Positions 38,025-49,067 of a DNA stretch of 64,000 nt are shown one piece after another; the first letter of the stretch is position 1, and each line of letters opens with the position of its first letter. The notes beneath the pieces were generated by a model. It worked only from the letters and a program-made list of their open reading frames with translations. It searched no databases and was not told the origin of the DNA. Source of the DNA: Euptelea pleiosperma (Eukaryota; Streptophyta; Magnoliopsida; Ranunculales; Eupteleaceae). Location of the stretch: positions 35,788,225 to 35,852,224 of the forward strand of contig CM068545.1 in assembly GCA_035048495.1 (NCBI GenBank), written 5' to 3'. The position numbers were made by a program, and so were the translations under genes.

Positions 38025-39100
38025 CTCATAGCCACTATATTCTCACATAAGAGTTTTAGTGTTCTTAATCATGTAAAATTACTAAACTACTCCCTACCTA
38101 AAAATTTACCAAAATACCCTTCTAGTTTGAATTACCAAAATACCCCTAATATGAGAATATAGTGGTTATAATTCACATTTCCACGGGCTTCAATCCGAAG
38201 ATTAATAATGGGCCTACACTAAGGTCCATACCAATTTGGGTCTAGAAAAATCTGGGGTGTTATAAAAAGGTCATTCGAAAAATCAAGTCCCTTCGTTTTA
38301 GATTTTTTCGCTAAGCCACAAAAAATCTCTCTTCTTGATGAGAGAGGGAGATGTTCTTTGCTTCTTACAAGTCTATCTTTTCCTCTCTTTTTGTCTCTTT
38401 TAGGGTTTTGCTTTGATCTAGAGTGGGTAGATCAACTTGGCTGCGTACAAGGAATCCGTCATGTACTATTCAACTTGGCCGCCTTCAAGGAATGCGCGTC
38501 CATGAAAAATCTACATTGATTATCCAAGAAACAAGGCCCCAATTTCTCAAGCCTAAATTGCCATGACTTATAGGCCTGTTCTGAGTTTTGACTTTGAAAT
38601 TTCTTCCTTGTATTGTCCGGGACGGATATTACAAAACAGACTTTTCTTCCAACAAAGACAGGTTTTCAGGTCGTTTTCAGGTCGTTTTAGACCTCGCAGC
38701 TGAGGTGGTGGGACCAAAATGGGTCCATCTACGGGAGCACCTCACCCCTCTCCATATGGGAAGTTTTAGAATAAATGGGCCCGTCTCATCTTGAAACGAA
38801 GAAGGTTTTCTTCACTGTTGATATAAAAATCTCCTAAAATGTCACGTGCACACTATTTCGGTCCCACTGAAGCCAATATCTTTTGAGCCACCTCTTGGTG
38901 ACACCAATAATCAGCCAGATTGGTGATTTCCAGCCATCTATTTTTTTATTTTATTTTATTTTATTATTTTTAATCATGGGTTTCATCAACCGGTCAATCA
39001 TTGGGTTTCAAGCTATGATACAAAATGCTCAAATCCAACGGTTAAAAAATAACAATTAGGAAGGTCCACAAAGCGTTGATTAAATAGCCTTAGGTCACTG
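38025..39100. other. Intergenic, no recognised gene
   Basis: A CT-rich leader-like stretch lies at about 38,320-38,400. A 68-codon plus-strand frame at 38,588-38,794 has no recognisable motif and contains a small tandem repeat (CAGGTCGTTTT). Confidence 0.35.
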
Positions 39101-39700
39101 GCCCGAATGAGTGTGATACGTGGCATTTGGGAGAATTCTTTATCAGAGTTTTTTTCCCAATACGAGCCACGTGGCACATTCTTAAGAGGACACTACCGTA
39201 TGGATGTTTGGCCAATCAACTTGGCTACCGTATGGATGTACCCTCATCTTCTATGTGGGTACACCAAGGTGTTGGTCAAAAATGCCGGTCACCAGAACCC
39301 GACCCTAACAGAAAAGGAGATCGAGAAGATCTCGAGAGAATAACAAAGAGTAAGGTACAATCTTTAAAAATCAAGGCATGAAAACTACTACAATCTAACA
39401 CATGCCATCATTAATCTCTAAGAGTGTGCCACACGCGCGGCTCATAATATGGTCCGACGTTAAAGTTCCACGCAGGTATAAGCTGCTGTCAAAATGTCCA
39501 ATTCCTATAGCTGACGTGCAACAATATGAGCCACGCAACACACTCTTAGAAATCACTGACATATTGATGTTTGGTCTATCTTCAGATGGTTCTACACACC
39601 AAAAGTCGGCCTGATTAGTGATTTCACACCTGTGGATCTTTGAAAATTCAACACTTAGAAATCAATATTGTTGTTTCACTAATCCGACTTCGCGCGGGAG
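39100..39700. repeat. Uninterrupted copy of the repeat that hosts the 56.8-61.3 kb LTR element
   Basis: The segment from about 39,380 to 39,695 matches 56,655-56,775 joined to 61,262-61,530. It contains the junction GTTAAAGTTC-CACGCAGGTATAAGCTGC, the empty-site counterpart of the LTR insertion. The upstream part (39,150-39,260) is another member of the TATGGATGTTTGG MITE group. Confidence 0.7.
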
Positions 39701-39986
39701 TACAATTGACATTAATGCTAGCTCTTATCTTTATATGAAACCATTCCTCACCACTTATTATCTATCTTTGCCATGCATACTCAATAATTTACCTGAGTTG
39801 CCTTTTGGAAATTGGAGCTCTCATCCCTGCTCGATACCAACACGAAGTAGTAATAATCTGCATCGTCTTTTTTTAAGGTAATCGATGACTTTATCGTCTT
39901 TCTTAAGGTATGAACTCTCTGTTTGCAAAAGTTTCAGTAACAAATCCTAACTTTGCCTTTCTCTATGTACTTGTTAATTTCATGAT

Positions 39987-40430
39987 TTGAAGGTGATCAT
40001 CATGTCGAGTCATCTTGCTTTTGATGGATTTAAAAAGACTACATCCATCCAATCATGTTTTTCAGAAGGAGAATTTAGCGACGGCTCCACCCTGACTTCC
40101 CAAAGTGTGATAGTACCTCCTCCATCTGGTGTTATACCCGAAAAATTATTAGTAACCCCCTTTATTGAAAACCCTAATACCGAAAACTTTACTAGAAGAA
40201 ATAATATTGAAACTCTTCGAGTTCGTCCAGACTCCATCATGTTGCCTGAAGTTTCAAGAAAGGCTGAAGCTCTCACAGTTACAAAGTCGCTCAAACAACA
40301 ACTTGGCCTTATCTATTTTTCTCCTGCTGAACGTAGCAATACCATTATAGCACCACATATGCAAGTGCAACATGGATTTGCATCTAATCCTATCCCTTCT
40401 CTTGGTAAGTTTTGTGAATTCTCTAGGTGA
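39987..40430 (+). other. Unassigned open frame next to a LINE tail
   Basis: A plus-strand frame of 147 codons, with an ATG at 40,002 (MSSHLAFDGF), is rich in serine, threonine and proline and ends just before recognisable LINE ORF2 tail. It could be an ORF1-type remnant fused by internal deletion, as in the LINE at 29.4 kb, but I see no diagnostic motif. Confidence 0.35.
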
Positions 40431-40885
40431 TGATTCAATTCATATGTTTATTGGGGTGTTTTGGGTAGTTCCTAAGACTATTAAAGATTTATTTTCTACA
40501 TGGAAAGGAAAGGCTCTTGGTAGTCTAGGGAAAATGTGGGCATTTACTTCCTTGGCGGTCACATTTGGGGTTTGTGGAGGGAGATGAATAAATAGAGTGT
40601 TTGAAAGTAAAAAGGTACAGGAGGAGCAGCTTATGGTGGAATTAACGCATTAGTATACTTCTGGGTTAAGTTGTATGCTGATGGGGAAGATATCTTCTTT
40701 GAAGATATTGTATTTAAACGGACAAATCTAGAAAGCTGTGAGCGAGATTAGGGATGGGTGGTGACGACTGATTTGTGTACTACTTTGTCATTTTGTTTGT
40801 ATTTTATTTTCCTTTGTATTTTTAGCTTTTGGCAAGCTTCCTCAACCTCCAAGGCCTTTTTCAATAAAGAATGTATAACTATAAC
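40430..40885 (+). mobile_element. 3' tail of a second LINE, frameshifted
   Basis: The translation gives VFWVVPKTIKDLFSTWKGK and, after frame changes, NRVFESKKVQ, then YFWVKLYADGEDIFFEDIVF: the C-terminal end of a plant LINE ORF2, parallel to NRVFEGRCYS and FEDMVFS in the LINE at 29.4-31.3 kb. The untranslated tail also matches (TTGGCAAGCTTCCTCAACCTCC against TTGGCAGGCTCCCTCAGCCTCC, each in part) and ends in AATAAAG. Confidence 0.7.
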
Positions 40886-41032
40886 TATATATATATGGGT
40901 CAGGATCGGGAGACAACAATTTTCACAATATTTTTTACAACAAAAATTGGCATGGGCCAATATATATATAAATTATAAGTTTTGAAATTGGATGATTTTT
41001 GGCGAGGATGATCTCTATGGCAAGGAGATCAT

Positions 41033-42027
41033 TGTGGGGGAAAAATCTCGCACACCTCAAAGGGTTAGTGCAGACTGAAATCTTCGTGCTTCAGGTATCT
41101 AGTCGGACTCGGTTCTAACCCCGTCCTTTATGGCTGAGAAGTCTTATACTTGTCCGGGTCTCCGCCGCTTCAATTAGAGAAGCCCATCCCGAACCTAGTA
41201 GTCCGTGATTCCTGCAAGAACTCTCACCAGAGGAATCCAAAAAAGGAGTCGGGGAGGGGATGGGAGGGGATCCCACTGGTAGAGCCTCAGGCGATGAAGT
41301 TAGTTATCAATTCCATACTCAATTTGATAGAGTTTTGGCTTAGAAATTCCATACCTTTAAGTGCCCTCATCTACCTCTAGTTATAGACTTTCACCTGCTG
41401 ACGTGTCGGTTGCCCTTATTGCACTCATTCTTTGGTGTGCACGTCTCTTCTGGTGCTGACTGTCCTGTCTGAAAAAGTTAATCCGCTAGTTCCCTTGTCA
41501 GCTGCGAATGTCAGTAGTCGTACCAACTGCTCTGCCCTGACGTGCCTGCTGCCGACTATTACAACTACTAGCATGGTTAACCACCCACCATTGTAATTCT
41601 GTCAACCCTCCACCTGCTACCGGCTTTGCATTCTGACATGGGCAACCACCCATTTTGTCGGTCTACCAACTCTGTCCTTTCTCGTTCCGTCTCGGTCTTG
41701 GATAATCAGCTAGGCTTCCACCTCGGATCAAGAGCCAGATCTTGGCCTCGGACCAGAACCAGGTCTCGGCCTCGGACTAGGAGCCAGATTTTGGTCTCAG
41801 ACCAGCATCTAGGTCCGGCCTCGGATCATGAGCCAAGTCTCAGCCTCGGGCTAGGAGCTAGGTCTCGGCATCGGGCCAGGAGCTAGGTCTCAGCCTAGGA
41901 CCAGTAGCCAGGTCTCGGTCCTAGACCAGGAGCTAGGTCTCAGCCTCAGACCAAGAGCCAGGTCTAGTACATGTCCATGTGTCATCTATCTGGTAATCTG
42001 AGTGGGTTCATAAATTTAGCACCCACA
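41033..42027 (-). repeat. Gypsy 3' LTR (left copy)
   Basis: 995 bp. On the minus strand it runs TGTGGGTGCTAAATTT to ATTTTTCCCCCACA. It contains a minisatellite of about 24-26-bp GGTCTCGGCCTCGGACCAGG-like units at about 41,735-41,965. A purine tract (GAGAAGGGGTGAT, 42,040-42,028 on the minus strand) just before it is a plausible polypurine tract. Confidence 0.9.
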
Positions 42028-42416
42028 ATCACCCCTTCTCGGGTTTCCAGTCGACCACCGAGCTTGGTATCCGAGAAAAAGGGTCCACGTGTCACAACGC
42101 TAACTCGACGTGCTTGGTTATTCGCACGAGGTAATGATTGAAAACTTTCTACGCATCTCCCTCTGGTTGGTTCTTTTGTTCGGTGCAATTCAATCATCTT
42201 CTCGGACTCCGACCGGCCCTGTCGGGCTTGCCACATGTCCACCCCCCATAGTTGTTCCTCTGTCTGGTAATTAATGCGCCGCTCGGGTGTCATTCGATCA
42301 TAAATGCCCTGCCACGCGTCAGCTCGGGGTAGGTTTGGCCGAGTGCCATGTGTGAGGTGTCGCTTCGGTCGGCGTATCTTTCTTGCCAAATCTTCTTGTC
42401 ATCATTACCTCCTCAC

Positions 42417-42425
42417 TATAAATAG
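42417..42425 (+). promoter_or_regulatory. TATA box for the antisense ORF
   Basis: TATAAATAG on the plus strand lies about 240 bp before the ATG of the antisense ORF, followed by a C/T-rich leader. It is outside the LTR, so the antisense ORF may have its own promoter. Confidence 0.5.
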
Positions 42426-42661
42426 GGGGTCCCCACCCCATTTCAAGCTTTTACTTCGAAAAACTCCCTCTGGCGATTTCCTCCTTCCTTTCTCGGCGTC
42501 CTCGGCTCTCGGAAGATCATTCTTTCTGCTCTCGGCTCTGAAAAAGCCTACACTTCTTTCTGTTCTCGGCATCCTCGGCTCCGAAGAGTAACCCTTCTCT
42601 TCTCCTTCTCGGCTCTAGGTACTCTTCCCTCTTTTCTCGTTCAATCTTTTGTTTTTCTTAC

Positions 42662-45040
42662 ATGGCACATAGGAAAAAAGTTCCTAAGGAGGAAGATCTC
42701 GTGACATGTGAGCTTCCAGATCTGTCCGAGGTCCGCCAGACTTATGGGATCCTGGACTCCATTTTTCTCGAGCATGTCCCTACTCGGCTGAACTTCGCCC
42801 ACCATACCCCGATAGGCAACGGCAAGATCTATGTCACCATTGGCCAGATCCAGGCTGGCCTGCCGTTACCTCTCACCTCGTTCTCTCGGGAGGTTTTGAA
42901 TATGTATAAGATCGCCCCTGGCCAAACTACTGGTAATTTTTGGAGGCACCTCCACTCCTTTGACCAGATCTCTTGGTTCTGGGGCCGAGAGGTCTCATTA
43001 GATGATATCAGAATCCAACATTTCATAAAAAAATCCCCCCAGCCCGTTGCCGAGACGGGAGGGGCTCCCTTCTACTTTCTCGCCACTCATGTGGGCAAAC
43101 TGCCCATTTTGGAAAGGATCCAGGATTCCGACAAGGGTTGGAAAAGATTTTCAGTCTTTGTCTCGGGAGCGTGGGAGAGGTGTGCCGAGGATCAGGGTCC
43201 ACCCCTTCACTTTCCGAGGTTCAACACCCAAGGAGGTACCTCGGCTCGCCCTCCTCTGTTTCTTGTATATATTTAGCTTACTTTCATTGCTAACTGTTCT
43301 TAACTGGCGCAGGTGTCTTTACCGACAGCTCTTCGTTTGACATTCCTAAGGGCGACGTTCCCTTGTGCTTCAACCTTCAGTACCTTCCAGCCGACGTGTA
43401 TCAACGTCTGGTCGGCCTAGACACCCGTGGCTATCAAAAGATCTGGGCGCCCCCAACTCCCGAAGAGCTTGCTCAGCGTATCACCGAGGAGGAGCTTGAG
43501 GAGAAGCTCACAGAGCAACAGCTCGCCAAGTCCTGCCCCCAGACTAGGAAAAGGCGCGCTGTTGCCATTGAGGAGGTCCACTCTTGTGAAGAGACCTCGG
43601 CGTCAGGGTCCATCGCCAACCACGCAGAGTAGGGAACTTTCGGGGTCCACACTTCTATTGACGTCGAGGTACCCTTCATAGACCCCATTGCCGTTGCTTA
43701 TCCGATTAGTTCTGGGTCCGACTCTGACACCTCCTCGGACTCTTCGTCCGACCCACTCTTCTTTGCCTTCTTGCAGTAGGCCGGTCGAGCATATTGTGTT
43801 GGCACTCCGGCTGACGAAATGGCCGAGAACCTCACCGTCAACCTCGGGGATGACACTCCCCCTACCTCCCCAGTTCGACCAATTCCGGCTCCGAGGCCAA
43901 ATGTGGTAGTGGTCCGGACCAAGCGCCAGGCCCAACCTGAGACGTCTGCTCAGAAGAGACCCTAGGAGACTTCTACTGATCAGGTTCCCGGAGCCGCCTC
44001 CCTCCCAGCTGTGATGATCCCTCCCCCTCCACTGGTGTCGATGCCTACTCAACCACCACCACCTACCCCGAGAAGCTCGAAGGGTAAAGCCTCGACAGCC
44101 CTGATTGGAGGCTTTCGCGCTGTCGGTGGCTCGGCTTCGGCCACAACTAATGCTCCAACTGTCCGTTGGGTATCTGGGTACCAGGTTCTTCTCCAAGGCC
44201 GGTGTGCCGATTCTAAAGACCAATTCTTTGATGGAAGATCTAGACATGGCCACTATTTGGGGTTTGGCCTCTCGGACTCCAGTGGATGCCGAGAAGTCAG
44301 CCCAATTGGACCCCGACGTTATGCTGGGTAAGTTCTTCGTCGCCCAGGCCACGATAATTCCTTGCCCTCACTCCGAGCTGCTCTTCGTTTTCATCTTTTT
44401 GCTAATGTCCCCTCTCCTTTTCAGTTTCAGAATATGCTCCTGGCCCTGAGTAATCGGTTATCCGAGAAGCCAAAAATCAAAAGGAGGAGTCAACCAAGGT
44501 AAAGTCCGACAGTGCCGCCAAAGTCAAAAAAGCTACAGACATAGCCAAGGCCGCCAACACGGAGAAGCTGAGGTTGGCCGACTACCTGAAGCTCCGAGAC
44601 GCCAATGTCGAGAGACTGACCAAAGAGGTCAGTTCTCTTAAGAACAACAATCAGAGTCTGTTGGAGCAGCAAGCTAAGTCCGCCGACGAAGCCGCCGTTA
44701 CCCACAGGGAGATCATCCATCTTAAAGCCGAGCTCAATAGTGAAAGAGGTTCCTGGGAAACTGAGAAGATCCAATTGAAGCTGGACTACCAGAAGCAGGT
44801 AGATGACACGGTGGCTAAGTGGGAAGGGCGCACGACTCGGATTCGATCTGACTTGATCTCCTGAAGGCCGAGGTGGCAAGGCTTCAGAAAATTCTGGCCG
44901 ACCTTCAAATAGCCGAGCAATCCGATTTTCAATCGGAACACACTGAGGTCCCCATCCTTGAGAATCAGAATGAACGATCTTCCCGAGCAGCAGAAGTCAA
45001 GGAGCCGATTGGGGATAAATTGGCTCCTGAGCAAGTCTAA
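42662..45040 (+). pseudogene. Antisense extra ORF of the gypsy element (Transposase_28-type), broken
   Basis: Exon 1 (42,662-43,235) starts MAHRKKVPKEE and contains IGQIQAGLPLPLTSFSREVL, then NMYKIAPGQTTGNFWRHLHSF. This resembles the putative gypsy-type transposon domain (Transposase_28) of plant antisense ORFs. A GT/AG intron (43,236-43,312) joins in frame to exon 2, which encodes VFTDSSSFDIPKGDVPLCFN and an acidic helical stretch, stopping at 43,630. Downstream frames continue as proline-rich sequence and then a coiled coil (KLRLADYLKLRDANVERLTK, about 44,560-44,860), broken by several stops. The function of this protein group is unknown. It lies opposite to gag-pol, between integrase and the 3' LTR. 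Confidence 0.7.
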
Positions 45041-45224
45041 GGGTCTGTTGGCCATCTCTCTTAACTGAAGACACCAGGATAGGGTAGTCTTTCCTGTGTA
45101 ACCCTTTCCTTTTCTATTTATACATCTATTTTTTTTTAAATTCGCATCTGTTATTCTTTGAATTTACTTGGTGTGCCTTTCGATGCTTTCGGTTAACCAT
45201 CTATACCATATTTATGTACTTGAA

Positions 45225-45985
45225 TCCGAGGAGAGTGGGGGCCCCTCGGCTATCTCATAGAACCCTTCAGTTAAACCTAGAGGTCATGGCTGACAGTACT
45301 TGTGCCCCACAATCCAAGGAGAGTGGGGGCCTCTCAGCTACTTCATAGGACAAATCCTTAGTTGAACCTGGAGGTCATGGCCGAGAGTACTTGGGCCCCA
45401 CAATCCGAGGAGAGTGGAGGCCTCTCGGCTACCTCATAGGACATCCTTAGTTGAACCTAGAGGTCATGGCCGAGAGTACTTGGGCCCCACAATCCGAGGA
45501 GAGTGGGGGCCTCTCGACTATCTCATAGGACTAGTTGAACTTAGAGGTCATGGTCGATAGTACTTAGGCCTCACAATCCAAGGAGAATGAGGGCCTCTCG
45601 GCTACATCATAGGACATCCTTAGTTGAACCTAGAGGTCATGGCCGAGAGTACTTGGGCCCCATAATCCAAGGAGAGTGGGGGCCTCTCGGTTACCTCATA
45701 GGACAAATCCTTAGTTGAACCTAGAGTTCATAGCCAAGAGTACTTGGGCCCCACAATCCGAAGAGAGCGGGGGCCTCTCGGCTACCTCATAGGACAAATC
45801 CTTAGTTGAACCTAGAGTTCATAGCCGAGAGTACTTGGGCCCCACAATCCGAGGAGAGTGGGGGCCTCTCGGCTACCTCATAGGATAAATCCTTAGTAGA
45901 ACCTAAAGGTCATGGCCGAGAGTACTTGGGCCCCACAATCCGAGGAGAGTAGGGGCCTCTCGGCTACCTGATAGGACAAATCCTT
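45225..45985. repeat. Tandem array of about nine 91-bp units in the gypsy element
   Basis: Units of about 85-93 bases begin CCGAGGAGAGTGGGGGCC and include TAGTTGAACCTAGAGGTCATG and GAGAGTACTTGGGCCCCAC, each in part. About nine copies lie head to tail, diverged by scattered substitutions and short indels, between the antisense ORF and integrase. Confidence 0.85.
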
Positions 45986-46167
45986 AGTACTAATCAAAAC
46001 ATCTTTCATTGATAAAACCTTTTCAAGTTCATTACATTCCAAAGTCGCTCTATGATTCTCCCATCTAGCATTTCTAGATGGTACGCCCCTCCTTCCCCGA
46101 CTTTCTTGATTCTATACGAACCCTCCTAGTTGGCTGCTAGCTTTTCGGCATTGATCTCCCTAGTGTT

Positions 46168-46821
46168 TTAAAAAACTTTCCTTAACACGAGGTCTCCTTC
46201 GTTGAACCTTCTATCTCTGACCTTCATCTGGTACCCTCTGGATAACCTTCTGTGATAGGCTTTCAATCTGATTCTGGCTTTCTCTCGCCTCTCTTCAACC
46301 ATGTTTCCATCAAATTTTTGAGCTGAAAGCCCCATGCCTGTTTCTACGGCTAGGTGCCGACTAGTGAAGACAATCATTTCTGTTGGGATCACGGCTTCCA
46401 TTCCGAATGCTAGGGCAAAAGGTGAGTTGCCGTGAGATCTTTTAGGCGTTGTCCTATATGCCCATAGGACCCCGTCCAATTTCTCCGCCCACTTCCCCAT
46501 TTCCCTTTCCAGGCTCTTCCTTAGATTGTCGAGGATGACCTTGTTCGAAGCTTTTGCCTGGCCGTTACCCTGGGGGTACATTGGTGCCGAAAACAGTTGT
46601 TTCACCCCAAATTTTGCACAAAACTGAGAGACTCTCCTCCATCGGAATTGAGCTCCGTTATCTGAGACCAAAGCGTAAGAGAGTCCAAACTGGGTAATAA
46701 TCCTCTCCAACAAAAACTTCTCCACCTCTTGTTCTCGGACTTGCTGCAATGGGACGGCCTCTACCCACTTCGTGAAGTAGTCGGTGGCCACCAGTTGGTA
46801 TTGCTTCTTAGCTGGTGCCAT
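46168..46821 (-). pseudogene. Gypsy integrase core, catalytic glutamate lost
   Basis: The integrase core shows the first Asp in ATDYFTKWVEAVP (residue 14), the second in LVSDNGAQF (54), and the usual PQGNGQAEA motif 35 residues later, but with lysine (residue 90, near 46,553) in place of the catalytic glutamate. The tail RTTPKRSHGNSPFALAFGME and a C-terminal FNEGDLVLRKVF are kept, then a stop. The DDE triad is therefore incomplete. Confidence 0.85.
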
Positions 46822-46943
46822 TGGCAGAGGTCCGACTATGTCCAGCCCCCATAAGGCAAACGGCCATGGACTTGTAACCGAATGAAGGTCCTCGGCTAGG
46901 GCATGGATAGTCCGAGCGTGTTTCTAACATTTCTCGCATTTTC

Positions 46944-47294
46944 TCACGTATTTTTTCGCATCCTCCTGCATGTAGGGCTAGTAGTTCCCCTGAGTCCATG
47001 CTTATGTGCTAAGGACCTTCCTCCTGAGTGGTTCCTGCATTCTCCGTCGTGGATCTTGGCCAAGATCAGCTGGGCCTGCTGAGACGTCACACATCTTAGC
47101 AGTGGTCCTCCCGCCGACCTTCGATACAAAGCATCTTCAATGAGTTGATACATTCTGGCCCTTTGCTCAAATTTCTGAGCAGTTCTTCGATCTAGGTCCC
47201 TCCTTCCATCTCTCAAATATTGGATAATGGGGGTCATCCAATTTTTCTCTGTACCAGCGCCGACTTCCCCGATGCCGATTTCGTCGCAGGTCAT
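46944..47294 (-). pseudogene. Gypsy integrase zinc-finger region, frame-broken
   Basis: Reads QRARMYQLIEDALYRRSAGG, PLLRCVTSQQAQLILAKIHD, then a degraded H2C2 finger (ECRNHSGGRSLAHK). Frame breaks separate it from the core domain. Part of the gypsy pol. Confidence 0.7.
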
Positions 47295-47456
47295 TTCCTG
47301 TCAGTTGATGCTAGGATGGGTTGTGAGCCCGATGTCGATCGTTCTCGTCTCGGCTTCTCCTAGCATCGTGGCCACGTAGGCTAGTGCGTCGGCATGCTTG
47401 TTTTCGCCCTTGTTGATGTGGAACAACTTGACAGCCTCAAAATCTCGCATCTTTTC

Positions 47457-48008
47457 CTAGACAAGCTCTAAATACTTGGCCATAGCCTCGCTTTTGGCCA
47501 TAAACCCCCCATTCACTTGGTTAACCACCAATTGTGAATCACTGTAGACTATAAGTGATCGAACCTTCAGCTCTCGGGCCATATCCAACCCTGCCACTAA
47601 GGCTTCGTATTCGACTTCATTATTCGATGCCGGGAACCCCAGCCTCTTGGCCAGCTCAATCCTTGTATTATCGGGATTCACGAGGACTGCCCCAACTCCT
47701 GCTCCGCTACCATTCGTCGACCCATCCACAAACAGTCTCCAGCCTGTTCTCGGATCCCAAGGGTCTGGTTGTCCGATTGGCTCTGCTTCCGTGGTCGCTG
47801 GCTCCGGCTCCTCATTCCAGAATGGATCTTCTGCCGGGAAGTCGACTAGGAAGTCGGCAATTGCCTGGCCTTTCTCGACTGTCCGAGGTCTATACTTGAT
47901 ATCATACTGGCCTAGTGTCATGGCCCATTTTTCCATTCTCTCCGACTTCTCACATCTAGCCAGCACACTTCTCAGCGGCAGGTTAGTCATCACGACTATC
48001 GAGTGCAC
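47457..48008 (-). pseudogene. Gypsy RNase H
   Basis: Contains [24 protein letters not shown] connection sequence (as [20 protein letters not shown]), then the RNase H domain with [18 protein letters not shown], the glutamate in [16 protein letters not shown] and [11 protein letters not shown]. The three acidic residues visible are in place. A stop truncates the end, and the link to reverse transcriptase (48,009-48,321) is frame-broken. Confidence 0.8.
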
Positions 48009-48321
48009 CTAGAAATAAGGTCTCAATCTTTGAGCTGAGAACACGGGGGCTTCTCCAGCCGAGTGTAGCGGGTCTCGACATCTAAAAGAGTTTTGTTCAG
48101 AAAGTATATTGGCTTCTCCCGTCCCTCATCTTCTCGGATCAACACCGAGCTTATCGCAAAATTTGAGACCGACAGATACAAAATCAATCATTCTCCCAGA
48201 TTTGGCTTTGACAGAATAGGAGGCTCTCCCATGTATCTTTTCAGACTCTGAAATGCTTCCTCGCACTCCTTTGAGCAGGTGAAATCGTTGTGTTTCCTCA
48301 AAAGGTGAACAGGGGTCGACA

Positions 48322-49067
48322 TCAATCGGAGGACTTAGAGATGAACCTGTTCAGCGCTACTATCATGCCAATGAGCCTCTGGACCTGCTTTTTGCTGCAC
48401 GGAGAAGGCATGTCCTGTAGTGCTCGGATCTGATCAGGGTTGGCCTCAATGCCCCTCCTGGTCACAAGGTACCCGAGAAACTTCCCAGAGGACACTCCGA
48501 ACGTGTATTTTTTTGGGTTTAGCTTCATCTTGTAGTTTTGGAGTGTCTGGAAAGTCGCCCTCAGGTCCTTAAGGTGTCGGGCTCTCTACTTGCTTTTTAC
48601 CAACATATCATTGATGTACACCTCCATTGTGTCCCCAATCGGTTTCGGAACATATCCTCCACCAGCCTCTAATATGTCGCCCTGGCATTCTTCAATTCGA
48701 ATGGCATTCGAACATGGCAGAACGTGCCCTTGTCTGTGTAAAATGCCATTTTCTCATGGTCTGGTCCGTGCATCAATATCTGGTTGTAGCCGACGTACCC
48801 GTCCATGAAGGACAAAAGCTCATACCCGGTCGTTCGATCAACGAGCTCGTCCACTCTTGGCATGATATAACTGTCTTTTGGGCAAACTTTGTTTAAATCT
48901 GTGAAATCGATACAGACTCGGACCTTCCCGCTCTTCTTCGGCACCACCACAATGTTTGCGATCCACTCGGGGCATTTGGCTTCTTGGATTATCCCGGCCT
49001 CGGTCAGCCTATCGACCTCCTCGGACGTTGTGGTAGATGCAGAACTGCTTATCGGGCCGGTCTTCAT
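48322..49067 (-). pseudogene. Gypsy reverse transcriptase, partial and mutated
   Basis: Starts within the fingers region (EVDRLTEAGIIQEAKCPEW, VVVPKKSGKVRVCIDFTDLN) and continues FMDGYVGYNQI. The catalytic YxDD box is YIND (Asn codon at 48,612-48,610), and a stop follows soon after (MLVKSK then TAG). The thumb (KLNPKKYTFGVSSGKFLGYL) is kept. Gag zinc-finger sequence (DKQFCIYHN) joins directly to this fragment near 49,040, so protease and the start of RT are deleted. Confidence 0.8.

Noticed and set aside
41626..41886. Open frame through the left LTR (and its twin at 51,082-51,342)
   Set aside because: The arginine/serine-rich frame is the translation of the LTR minisatellite, not a protein gene.
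47555..48012. Plus-strand frames opposite RNase H
   Set aside because: They are antisense shadows of the gypsy pol region; no independent motif.
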